From the NCBI GenBank assembly GCA_025738555.1, contig JAOVFP010000011.1, forward strand, positions 1,054,001-1,118,000: 64,000 bases of DNA, written 5' to 3'. Below are positions 34,107 through 44,126 of this stretch, piece after piece (the stretch's first letter is position 1; every line of letters starts with the position of its first letter). The notes under the pieces are model-generated. The model did not search any database. It worked only from the letters and a program-made list of their open reading frames with translations, and was not told the DNA's origin. Both the position numbers and the translations under genes were made by a program. The DNA comes from Cyathus striatus. Lineage: Eukaryota; Basidiomycota; Agaricomycetes; Agaricales; Nidulariaceae.

Positions 34107-34583
34107 TCACTTCCTTGCTGAGGAGGAGCAGAATGGAACCTCCGCGGATGCTTGTGTAGTCTGATGGTGTTCGCAGAAATCGCCTTCATCTTCTTCGCTT
34201 TCTGGGTCTGAAGGTTGGTAGTCCGAATGATCAGGATGGTCGCTTCCTTGCCAATCTTCTGGAATCGATGCATTGATGACAATGTCTAATGGCGAGCCCT
34301 TGGCACGTTTGATGTAGGCCTGTGACTTTTCAAATTGTGGGCTTTCGTTGAAAGCAAGCGTTGTCCATAGATTGGGTGTACCCAGCGCCACGGAACGTCA
34401 GAGCTTGCACACATGCGATACGAAAACTTGAAAAGGGAGTTCGGTCTCCGATTCATCTTCTTCATCAGTGTCATACATCTCAGAATCTTCGCTCGAACTG
34501 GATACCCCCGTGTCCTCCCATTCTTCATCACCATCATCTGCAGCGATTTCATCCTCAGACGCGTCTACGGGGACATGAGTCAT
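34107..34583 (-). pseudogene. F-box-like protein relic
   Basis: From ATG 34,583 the minus strand encodes an acidic lead (DEIAADDGDEEWEDTG, MYDTDEEDESETELP), then PFQVFVSHVCKL, a TGA at 34,398-34,400, and in the same frame RSVALGTPNLWTTLAF and YIKRAKGSPLDIVIN. The pattern VC+xWRxxALxTPxLW followed by RxxxxPLDI is typical of basidiomycete F-box proteins just downstream of the F-box helix. The TGA replaces the expected tryptophan (TGG). The frame continues through another acidic stretch (DPESEEDEGDF) to 34,107. The leucine-rich repeats expected after an F-box are missing, so it is truncated as well as interrupted. Confidence 0.6.
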
Positions 34584-34699
34584 GCTCTTCTCCTTCTTGT
34601 CTCCCTGTTGCGTATTCTTCTCTTCCCAAATGCTATCGATGATGCTTTTGTAGTTATCAGCCTCTTCGTCTTCATCTTCGATCACCCCAATGAAAGCAC

Positions 34700-35520
34700 T
34701 CTGGGGCCACCAGAGTACAAGCCAAAGTTCCACGATACTCAGATTGCAGCACACTGGGGTCACCGGTGTACGATATCTATGAAAGCACTCTGGGGTCACC
34801 AGAGTACAAGTCAAAGTCAAGATACTTACGCTGACCACAACAATGAACCTCTGCTTACTAATTAAAGGCTTTGGTAAACAAACGCTGCGGTAAACAAACA
34901 CAAGGCTTTGGTAAACATACATCGCCGCGTCACCTTACAGGCCTCACACGCATGGCTCGGAAAGTACTTCGGTGACCCCAAAGTGCTTCAGTATTAGTCT
35001 TCTCGTTGTCGATAGCAAGTACTTTGGTGACCCCGAGTGCTTCACTATCAGTCTTCTCCTCTCGTTGTCGATAGCAAGTCCTTTGGTGACCCCAAGTACT
35101 TCACTATTAGTCTTCTTCTCTCGTTATCGATATCAAGTACTTTATCCGAGTCTCTTTTCGGTTACCCTTATTCCCGCTGCCTTCCCGATGTTACCTGCCG
35201 TTGTACTTCCTCACCAGGTGCTCCTGTTGCTATGGTGCTGCTTATTCGGTTGCCCTGGAACGCTGTACTCACCTGGCCTTGTACTATTACAAGTGGTCGT
35301 TGTGTATGTACATACCGTATTGGTGTGTTATTGTTTCTGTCCGTACATTAAGCAAGACATTTTCGCGTTTGACTTCCTCAAATTCGGCCCTAAACACCCA
35401 CTACTACGCGCTATCAATCCCCATTCGCTCAGCCAAGTGTCCCGGTGACCCCGAGATGCTTCTCTTTCCCTGCCTTTCCAAATACTTAGCAGAGTGTCCA
35501 GGTGACCCCGAGACATATTC
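34700..35520. promoter_or_regulatory. Inverted GGGGTCACC / GGTGACCCC site array 2
   Basis: CTGGGGTCACC sites (about 34,701 variant, 34,754, 34,791; an outlier at 34,041) face GGTGACCCC sites (about 34,970, 35,028, 35,090, 35,444, 35,501). The last lies about 30 bp before the Tnp2 start codon. The intervening units share AGTACTTTGGTGACCCC and TCTTCTCTCGTTGTCGATAG. The array sits between the divergent F-box relic and Tnp2, mirroring array 1. Long Val/Leu/Ser-rich frames here are repeat artefacts. Confidence 0.55.
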
Positions 35521-35531
35521 TGTCCCTTAGG

Positions 35532-38500
35532 ATGGTGAAATGTTACTGTATCAACTGTGGTGGACGCAGGCAGGATGTGACAGTGATGCGCTCCCATCGG
35601 AGAAAAGAGCTTGCAGCTCTTGCAACCGATCCCTCCACAGAAGATCAGATGGAGGAGTTGGTCTCACATCTCGCTGTTACTACTATTCTTGATAACGATT
35701 CGCCTCAATGCGACAGCACGCGTCTATGGTCGAGATCCAAACTACGGCCCTTCCCCGATGTTTTGGGAACCACCAACTCCATTGACTCCGAAACCAAAGT
35801 TCACACCAGTTGTGCATCGCTCCCCGAATCTTATGCTAGTTCTAGACAAATATCAGAATTCGATATATCAGCTCACTTATTGTCCGATGAAATAACTGCT
35901 GGACTGGCCCGCATTTCACAGAAACCTAATGACGGTAGTATTCCATTCCCACTAGAGTATCTTCAAGAACGATGTAAAGCGCTGAAGTCCGACGTTGAAA
36001 ACTTCAAAGAGTTGTTAGCAGAGGAAGCAAAACTTTCTCTTCTGAAACGGATTGATAGATCCACCTCTGTGTTACGAGAAGCGAAAGTCCGTTGGATAGT
36101 TGAGCCTGTGAAGCCACGCCCCAAAGTAACCGCAGAATACAACAATGGTATGTCGCTTTTTTACTGTAGATGAGGATATGTGTTTATGTTGCTGTAATAG
36201 ATCATCATTTTCAGCCGGTGCTTGCTAGTATGGATCCAATACACCAACTCGCTATTTTCATGGTCACAGCATGCCACATTATACTGAATGTAGGGCGTAG
36301 AGGAGGCACTTTCATGTTTGTGATGATACAGTATATTGTACAGTTATCTTTAATGCGTGAACATCCTTCGCTTTCAGCTCGCAATGAGAAACTTCTGCAT
36401 GACTTTCCGGTAGACATCCGCAAACCAGAAGCAGCGCTAAACCTCGAAGGAAAAAGCACTGTTTATGCCGTTTGTCCAAATCCGAACTGTCACCGTACTT
36501 ACAAGCCAATGTTCAAAGACGATTCTCCGGCTCCAATTTATCCTGAAGTCTGTACCCATCGTCAGTTCAGCAATGGTCCGCAGTGTAAGCAAGAACTGCT
36601 AAAGCCACAAACTGTCAACGGGAGGGAGATTCTCGTGCCGATCAAATCATTTGTTTCATACAATTTCAAGGATTGGATTGGCGGACTCTTGTCTCGGCCG
36701 GGGATTGAAGAAATGATGGATAATACATGGTTGAACCAGATGGCCAATGGGGAGTTATGTGACATATTTGATGGGGAAATCCTCCAGCAATTCGTCGGTC
36801 CGGATGGGAAATTATTCAAGGATGGTAACGATGAAGCTCGGCTGGCATTTTCGCTCTGCGTTGACTTCTTTAATCCCCTCACTAACAAGCAAGCAGGGAA
36901 GAAAAGGTCGATTGGCCTTATCTCTCTGGTTTGCTTGAATCTGCCACCGGATATACGTTATAAACCAGAAAATATATTCTTGGCTGGTGTAATTCCTGGA
37001 CCCAATGAGCCACCATTGACTGCATTAAACCACTACTTAACACCTGTTGTCGATGATTTCTTGGAATTCTGGGAGCCCGGTGTTCGTTTTTCTCGAACAA
37101 GAAAGTGCCCACATGGAAGAACTGCGAGGTGTGCTCTTGTATGTGTTGTATGCGACCTCCCAGCTGCTCGCAAAACTGGTGGATTTGTTGCTAGTTCCCA
37201 TAATAGATTTTGTGCCATATGTCAATGCACAAGGACAACGCATGGCTATGGAAATACTGAGTATTATACATGGAAGCGGCGAACCGCGACAGAATGTCGC
37301 GAAGCTGCGATGGAGTACCAGAACGCTGAAACTCACAAGGAAAGACAAAGCATCGTAGATCGAACTGGAGTGCGATGGTCCGAATTGCTGCGGCTTCCTT
37401 ATTTTGATCCTGCACGTTTTATTGTTGTCGATGCCATGCACAATCTTTTTCTTGGTCTGATTCAGGAGCACTTTTAAGGTATATTGGGTATTACGTTGAA
37501 GAAAGAGAATCTAGAGGAAACACCCGTATTTCCTGTTCCACTATCACTTAACACCTTCGCTAGTTTCTCTTCATCTGAACAAAAGAGCGCAAAAAGATGA
37601 TTAGATGGTTAGGACAGCCTATCAATCAAGACTTAGGTACTAACGAAGGCCGGATCATATGGCAAAAGAGGTTTGAGGGACTTCACGCTTCTATACTTGA
37701 GATAGCATGCAAGGAACTCTACTGTCCTCAATTGCCAGGTGAAGCGAGGATGCGGAAACGAGACTGGGTTAGAAGATTATTAGCTTGGGTACGTGGGTTC
37801 CTGAAAACTTGATCTCTGAACCTGACAGTCCTACAGCGTCAGAAACAAGATGAGAAGCTGGAGGAAATCAATGAGAAACCTGGACATATTCTTACCCAGG
37901 ATGATATCGATGAAATACGCTCAGACATTCGAGCCTTGGTGTGCCCATCATGGCTACCATCTGTACCTGTGAATCTAGGATCTCCAAGTCACGGAAAACT
38001 GAAGGCAGACCAATGGCGTGTTCTTGGGACTACATTCCTACCAATTTCGCTGGCTCGAATGCTACACGGTACTGCTGATAAACATTCTAGTTCCAGTAAG
38101 AAACGCAAAATCCTTGAGATTACTGCTTCTTTGATATCTGCTATAGCTCTTGCCACTTCTCGTGTTACATCCCCCACCTCTGCGGACCTTTATTTGCAAT
38201 ATATGCAATCCTATCTTACAGGAGTTCAAGGGTTATTCCCTGATTACGTCTTTCATCCGAATCATCACATGTCTTTACACCTTCACGAATACCTGAAACT
38301 CTATGGTCCTGTCCACTCATGGTGGACATTCCCTTTGAAAGGGTTATTGGAATACTGCAGAGAATTCCCAATAACTTCCGACAAGGTATTAAAAAAATAT
38401 TTTGCAATCTTTCAAACTCTTAGCTAACATGGTTGACAGGAGAGCTAGAGGCGACAATTTCTAAAACCTTTGTGAAATCAGCCAATTTACGAAAGCTGAT

Positions 38501-39180
38501 ATTGAAGTCTGAATGTCCGAAAGCCATACAAAACTGTCGAGATATCTTCGAGAACCTGATCAGCCCCCAAGTCCGGTTTACACTAACTACAGATATATTA
38601 AGTTGGAAAAAGCCAGATAGTAGTGATGATCTCGACAACACCACTTCAGACGATCAAGGAGTATCACGGACTGTGCCAACTCACTTGAGCGTAGCGTTAC
38701 TGGCAGCATTTGGTCCTGGTATTTCGCCCAAATGCAACTTCCTTTCTTTTTTTAACAGTCCAGGGCATTACTTATTCTGTGTCCTCGCATCATTTAGGAA
38801 ATAGTTGTATCCTTGTTCGCCCCGAGTCTAATGGTACCTTACTGCCAGCTCAACTGGAGTATATTTTAAAACTGAGGGTTCAAGGCTCATTACAGGCAGC
38901 TATTGGAATTCGTCGCTATATGCCATACCGTAACATAACTGGTGGAGACCCATTCATGGCATTTCCATATCTACGCGCGAAGTTATGGAGCAATGAGCTC
39001 GCAAACTTAGAATTTATGGATCTGAATTGCATTGAATGCCATTTCGCTCGTGCGCCTTGGGGGGAGAGCACATTCGCTATTATTTCATTATCCGAGTCAT
39101 TTCTCATTATGGTGACTAACATTCTGCCCGTCTGTTTCTTCCATAACAGACAACTTATTACCGTCCCAGTACACTTTTAA
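35532..39180 (+). CDS. Tnp2-family CACTA transposase, interrupted
   Basis: Start ATG 35,532 (MVKCYCINCGG) opens a Cys-pair zinc-ribbon-like head. The intron 36,148-36,200 joins to MDPIHQLAIF. Next come CPNPNCHRTYKP with a paired-Cys knuckle, the Tnp2 core VDFFNPLTNKQAGKKRSIGL, NLPPDIRYKPENIFLAGVIP, RCALVCVVCDLPAARKTGGF, CAICQCTR and VVDAMHNLFLGLIQEHF. The C-terminal half contains CPSWLPSVPVNLGSPSHGKL and HMSLHLHEYLKLYGPVHSWW, then GELEATISKTFVKSANLR. Damage: TAA at 37,475-37,477 and single-base frameshifts at the A5 run 37,591-37,595 and near CCCTTT 38,331-38,336. The enzyme would cut at the CACTG ends and act in the nucleus. About 1,080 codons match the family's size. Confidence 0.88.
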
Positions 39181-39250
39181 ACTAAATATTGAGCACCCTT
39201 GTATTGTATCTAGAATCAATGTCTTAAATAAACTGGTGTTATATGATTTC

Positions 39251-39716
39251 GACGCTGAGAGACGCTAATGTCATTTAGATTAATGACGCTGAGAGACGCT
39301 GAGCTCCTCGCCTGCGGACGCTGAGCGCGCGCTAAGTTTTGCACTGGGGAAAACTTTACATTTTCGCAAGTTTTGTTTCTGTCAAAATCTTTTGGTAAAA
39401 TTAAATGTATTCCTGTAAGTAAAATAAAAAGTTTTCAGCCGGTTTTGCAATCACACATAAAAATATGATTTGCGGGCTGTCAAAAATGAATACAACGTAA
39501 CATTTTACTCATGACTCAGCCTCAGTTAAAATTAGAACAAAAAGATATATGTCTATTAATACAATACATTAGCAACAGGTAACGTATGTGACGGATTTTG
39601 CAATTAACAATAGGCATCATTTTGCGATGGGCACAATTGTTTAGCAATATTTAAACTTATTGAGGTCGATTTTGTACTGATTTTGCCGACCGCAACAAAG
39701 TTGCCGGCCAGCAGTG
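39251..39716 (-). repeat. CACTA right terminal inverted repeat
   Basis: Complement of 21,257-21,721. Its inner end (39,251-39,330) carries five GACGCTGAG-type subterminal motifs. The Tnp2 gene ends 70 bp before it. Confidence 0.92.
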
Positions 39717-39720
39717 AGTC

Positions 39721-39770
39721 AGTCTCGGCTACCCAGCCGTTGGCGCTGGGCTAAATTGGTAGCCGAGACT
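39721..39770. mobile_element. 50-bp micro-MITE with ACTCCGAGTC duplication
   Basis: AGTCTCGGCTACC (39,721-39,733) and its exact complement GGTAGCCGAGACT (39,758-39,770) bracket an inner hairpin CCCAGC..GCTGGG. To the right, after one A, is ACTCCGAGTC (39,772-39,781). To the left, the same ACTCCGAGT lies at 21,248-21,256 and its final C at 39,720, because the CACTA element was inserted in this copy. A 9-10-bp duplication suggests mobilisation by a Mutator-like transposase. Confidence 0.7.
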
Positions 39771-39781
39771 AACTCCGAGTC

Positions 39782-41044
39782 TAGCGCTCTGAGCTCAACA
39801 TCAATCACCTAGAGCCGCTCTTTATATGATCGACCCGATTCTTAGTCGTTCTTCTCGTTCTTATTCCTTCCGCACCGTGGCCTTCAAGCTTGGTCCAAAG
39901 TGGGTATCATTGACAGGATTCAAGTACATGGGATTTAACGTGTCTTTGCTGATAACTAAACTTCCGGCTTTTCAAAATGATACATTTACTAGGATAAAGA
40001 TTCAACAACAGGTATTACGGCGGAAATTAAGAAAGAAATTGATTTTCCGTTTGTATCAGTTAGTATTAACAGGTGTATCATAGTACATACTACCATATAA
40101 GCCTTTGAACGAGGAAGGGACAGCGACTGATTGAAATGAGACTGCGGAGAATTGGTAAAAGATGACCAGTGTTGGTATAATGTCAGCTTTGAAAATTTTA
40201 CCATTCGCGCTCACTGAAGAGTCATGATGCATAACTCTTTACTAAGTCTCACAGGTGAAGTTACTAATAATGCTTTCTGATAGTAACATCAAACATACAA
40301 TAACATAATAACGATGTGAAAAACTGAGTGCTTGTCTTGGAATTCAGTGGGAATGGGCTGCGAGAATAATGTTCCTCATAGTCTAATAGTTAAGACAATA
40401 TAGTAATGGTTAAATGAAACTGGAGAAACAGAAGACGGTGAATTCTGGGGTCGTATGTGCGAATCGAATAAAGATCTACCTAATATGCCCTCGGCCGGGA
40501 CCTGTATATCTTTATGACAATTAAAATAGACATTAGCGACATAGGAAGTGAAATTAGAACCACCGCTCGGATAAGTGATACGCACGACAAATGATAAGGA
40601 CCAACGTGGGCAACTATTTCTACATGCCCATCTTCGTTGATGTTAGTCACAGGCTTCTCATCAATCATTTAGGGCTCGAGTCGTAAGAGATCACCTCAGC
40701 CAACTTCTCACCGCTTTCAACCGTTATTGCAAATTCCACTACATTCCGAGTATTGATTTTCTAAGTCGACACAAAGTTTGAGCTTCCTCTGCACTCATCA
40801 CTATAAGTATACAAAGGAAGCACGGCAGACGATAGCCAACTTCAAATAGTAGATGTTCTTAACTTATCTAACATACGGTGTGTTGTTCAGCTGCGAAGTT
40901 ATAGAGTATAATTAACACTTACATACATCATAACATGATTTTGCAGGTGCCGCAGCAGAAAACCTAATTATATGGCCAAAAGCAAGCCATGAGTGGACGT
41001 GATGACATGTCTATCATCGTTTCCCCCGGGTCCGGCATTCCCTC
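39782..41044. other. No gene established
   Basis: A minus-strand frame at 40,376-40,668 (ITYPSGGSNFTSYVANVYFN and KPVTNINEDGHVEIVAHVG in two overlapping frames) looks partly coding but has no recognised family. A plus-strand frame at 39,826-40,083 is Arg/Lys/Leu-rich without a domain. Confidence 0.3.
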
Positions 41045-41107
41045 GGAGAACAATTGGTACCGAATCCGCTGTCTTGAAGACAGCGGATTCGGTGCCAAGT
41101 GTTCTCC
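41045..41107. repeat. 63-nt near-perfect hairpin
   Basis: GGAGAACAATTGGTACCGAA and TCCGCTGTCTT are followed at once by GAAGACAGCGGATTCGG and TGCCAAGTGTTCTCC, giving two ~31-nt arms with two mismatches and almost no loop. It lies 160 bp upstream of the GH16-like start codon. It could be a micro-transposon or a strong transcript hairpin. Confidence 0.7.
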
Positions 41108-41269
41108 GTACGATAATTTCCAGTGGCAGTTCGGTGGAGTGGATTGACACGAATAGTGACTCGAAGTATACTATCAGGGATTGGTTATCGGAACGTTTCA
41201 ATGCCCATCATATTTCTTTACATATAATCCAGGATAGTACCAATAGCTACTATGTAGTACCCCGCCAAC

Positions 41270-43144
41270 ATGCTCTGGATCCCTGCTTTCTTTATGCTAC
41301 TGCCAGACCTTGTTTCTACAGCAATGTATGAGCTTGTGAAGAACAGTTCCCATTTAAACTTATATGATGATTGGGATGTCGTCAACCAAAGTACTTATAT
41401 CTTTCAGTTGAATCACTTGCACACATATTTTCTGAAAGCAGACTCTTTTAGATGATGACTTTGATGATGTTGAACAACAGATGTACGATAATCCCACTGT
41501 TTCCATTAGCGCACACTAATTCTTTTGTAGCGCTGTAGACGAATCAGACCTAATAATATTGGGTGACACTAATGGTCATATAGTTTTAAAAGTAGATAAT
41601 ACCACTGGCATCTCCCGAAATAGCGGTCAGATTCGGAGAAGCTCAGTCAAAATTGTTACAAAAGCTACATTTCCGATAGGAAGTGTTTGGGTTGTTGATA
41701 TTTTCCATTCACCATATGGAGTAAGTAGGTCAGTCCTGGTATAAATGACACATACTGACATTTTACGCACTAGTGTGGTGTAAAGCCAGTGTTGTATGTT
41801 CTGCAAAGCCTCAGCACTGGAAGCTCTTATTTATATTAACATTTTAAGTCGGTCTATGGCTCCAACGCAAGTCGGTGCCAGTACATGGCCTATGGGCGGG
41901 CAAGTGTTTTTCTACCTCGCACTGTATTTTGTATTTTGTTAATGTTTTCATTGCAGTGCTATAAATACGTTTGAAACAATAGATAAAGATGCATCAAGTA
42001 AAATGAGGATGTACACTTGGGAAAAGTGTAACACATCTAGCTTAAATCCTAGCCAAATTCAGGCATCAATTGTTAACACGACGGATTGCAGCGATGTCAT
42101 TACGGAGTGTACTACTACGAATGCTGGCTTTCCTTCGTATGGTTCAAAATTCAATGATGAAGGTGGCGGTGTGTACGTTACGGAACTTGCTTCTACCGGA
42201 GTATCGTAAGATTATTCAGCCAAAATATTACCATATACGTCACTGAGTATTTGTAGCATATGGTTCTTTCCTCGCAACAACATCCCGCCTTCCATTTTGA
42301 GTTCCACCACTATTAACACTACAGATATAGGCATCCCAGTAGCAAATTGGCCAGCTTCGATTTGCGGATCCCAAGGCTTCAATCAAGTGTTTTTGCCTCA
42401 GTCCCTAATTATTGAAATTATACTTTGCAGTGGTGAATTTCTAATGATATTGCTTTCGCTAATGCTTACTGATGGTCAGATCTGGGTTACATAACATACA
42501 ATGAATTTTGTGGACCAGACGCCTGTTCCGTGTTTGGAAATGGATCCAATTTTACAGATGCATATTTTGAGATAGGATCTATTCAAGTTTTCAACCAGTC
42601 AATTGATACTGCTAGCGGCACATCGACCAGAAACACCGGCACTGCCTTGAATAGTAGTGCAAATTCTATCACACCAAGTGTAACAGGAAAAGGTTCTGGT
42701 ACCGACAAACACAAAGGCGCGACAATCGGAATTCATATAGGTGCTATATGTGGCTTCCTTATTGTCACAGCAGCTTTTTTAGTTTACAAGAAGAAGATAA
42801 CCATTTCAAATTCAAAAAGAGATCCCGAGCCATTTTTCAGCACTCGTCAGGGTAATATTAATGTGGTGCATAATCCCATGCATGTACCACCACGACCGAA
42901 GCCGCCCATTACAAAGATAGCTGTGGATGTGAACACTGTGGAGTTGGGTGCTACAGAGGAAAAGAGACCATCCCATGCCTCCGCCATTGATGCCGCTGCT
43001 ACCCCAGCCTCCGTCACGGCGGAAACGGCAGAATTACTGGAGGAGCTTGACATGTTGAGGAGGCGGTTAGCAGAGGTTACAGAGTCTGTGGCGGGGGACA
43101 CACCACCGCCTACTTATCACGAGGATGATGAAGATGCTGATTGA
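41270..43144 (+). pseudogene. GH16-like membrane-anchored protein, broken
   Basis: Exons 41,270-41,390, 41,452-41,482, 41,531-41,720, about 41,850-41,903, 41,957-42,205 and 42,257 onward. Signal peptide (IPAFFMLLPDLVSTA), ELVKNSSHLNLYDDWD, VLKVDNTTG, SVKIVTKATFPIGSVWVVDI and FHSPYG are the beta-1,3(4)-glucanase-type GH16 blocks. At the active site, family GGEIDxFE reads GGQ at an exon end then INTFE: nucleophile Glu to Gln and Asp to Asn, second Glu kept. C-terminal: GGGVYVTELASTGVS, CGPDACSVFGNGSNF, TM segment GIHIGAICGFLIVTAAFLVY, RQGNINVVHNPMHVPP, ELLEELDMLRRRLAEVTESV, TPPPTYHEDD. A frameshift near 42,440 and TGA 42,470-42,472 break it. Wild-type members act on cell-wall glucans at the surface; this copy looks inactive. 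Confidence 0.78.
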
Positions 43145-44126
43145 ATGGAATATACGTATGTATTCTTCAATTATATTTCTGTAGTAAAGAATTGTACTTG
43201 ACGAACATCTAAACTCACGGATGTTAACATGTGTATTTTTCTTTCGGTATCTATACAGAAGAAAGGCGTTGGATGGAACTCCATCGTGGCTTTAGAGATA
43301 CCCATGTATACGGTATAAAACATATTGGATCAGTGGGGACTTGTGATTCTGCTTCATTTTGATAGGGTGGCAATTAATTCGATAAGGAAACGTTAGATGA
43401 AGTATTACAAATGACAGACAGAGTAAAGCTTACCTCGATGATCTTGGGTTTGAGAGCTGGGGTTAAGTCCCGCGCGGCCAGCTATTGTATGATAAACTTG
43501 TACACTTAACGAATAAAACCAATCTATAATTAATATAAAGATCAGAAGAGGATGATTTTTACACACCTGGATAGGGTAAAAACCCGAGTCTTAATATGAT
43601 ACTCTAAGCCCATTGAATATAATGCGCACGCGTCTCTTATCAATTATGGAACGGTTGACGACGTTGTGGTACTAGGTGCTGAAGAGCATGTGAGCAGTTA
43701 AGACAGACCGCTAAACGCACATACCAAGGCTAACGGACGAAGCTGCAGAGAGGGTTTTAGGCATAACGGTAGTCGTTGCTACCAGACAAGCACTTGAACA
43801 TGAGCAGAACCAATGCCGCGCGTTGTCTTTAGGCGCTAGATGAGCGCCCAGCACGCATCTTCGGGTGTAGCTGAAATGGAAATTAAGTTATGACGTCCCT
43901 CACTAAGACTCGCTAGAATCCGTATTCCGTATAAACCAGGGAGAACTGAGTTCTGCGGAAATTACGACCTTGTCCGATTTCGTACGTTCTCATTAGATTG
44001 ATTTTTGACTGGGCGCGCGTACCACGCGCTACGCACAACGCGGCACAAGGCGCGTGCTGACTTCCCTATCTACTTATTTAATCTAGGGAGGTATAGTGGT
44101 ATCTGAACCCAGCGTAAAAGAATCTA
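43145..44126. other. Intergenic; SINE-like fragment at 43,440-43,485
   Basis: Only the TGAGAGCTGGGGTTAAGTCC..GCGCGGCCAGC string (43,451-43,484), shared with 5,665-5,805, stands out. The rest has no gene I can support. A TA at 44,125-44,126 is the left target duplication of the next element. Confidence 0.4.

Larger units (their letters stand above)
21257..39716. mobile_element. 18.46-kb CACTA transposon with cargo genes
   Basis: The element starts CACTGCTGGCCGGCAACTTT at 21,257 and ends with the complement at 39,716. It is flanked by AGT on both sides (21,254-21,256 and 39,717-39,719): the CACTG terminus and 3-bp duplication of the CACTA superfamily. Inverted arms of about 465 bp (21,257-21,721 and 39,251-39,716) agree at roughly 95% by eye. 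It encodes a Tnp2-type transposase at the right. Six further coding blocks lie to its left: a large unknown, a proline-rich ORF, WD40, a small conserved protein, a coiled-coil protein and an F-box-like relic. Compact autonomous CACTA elements usually encode one or two proteins, so this one is unusually gene-rich. Confidence 0.93.

Noticed and set aside
34972..35530. Plus-strand Leu/Ser/Val-rich frames of 104-158 codons before Tnp2
   Set aside because: They read through the GGTGACCCC repeat units and overlap in all frames; the Tnp2 start at 35,532 is better supported by its Cys-pair head.
43431..43490. Possible tRNA gene (GGGGTTAAGTCCCGCGCGGCCAGC region)
   Set aside because: No complementary 5' acceptor strand or anticodon arm could be placed; kept only as a SINE-like string.
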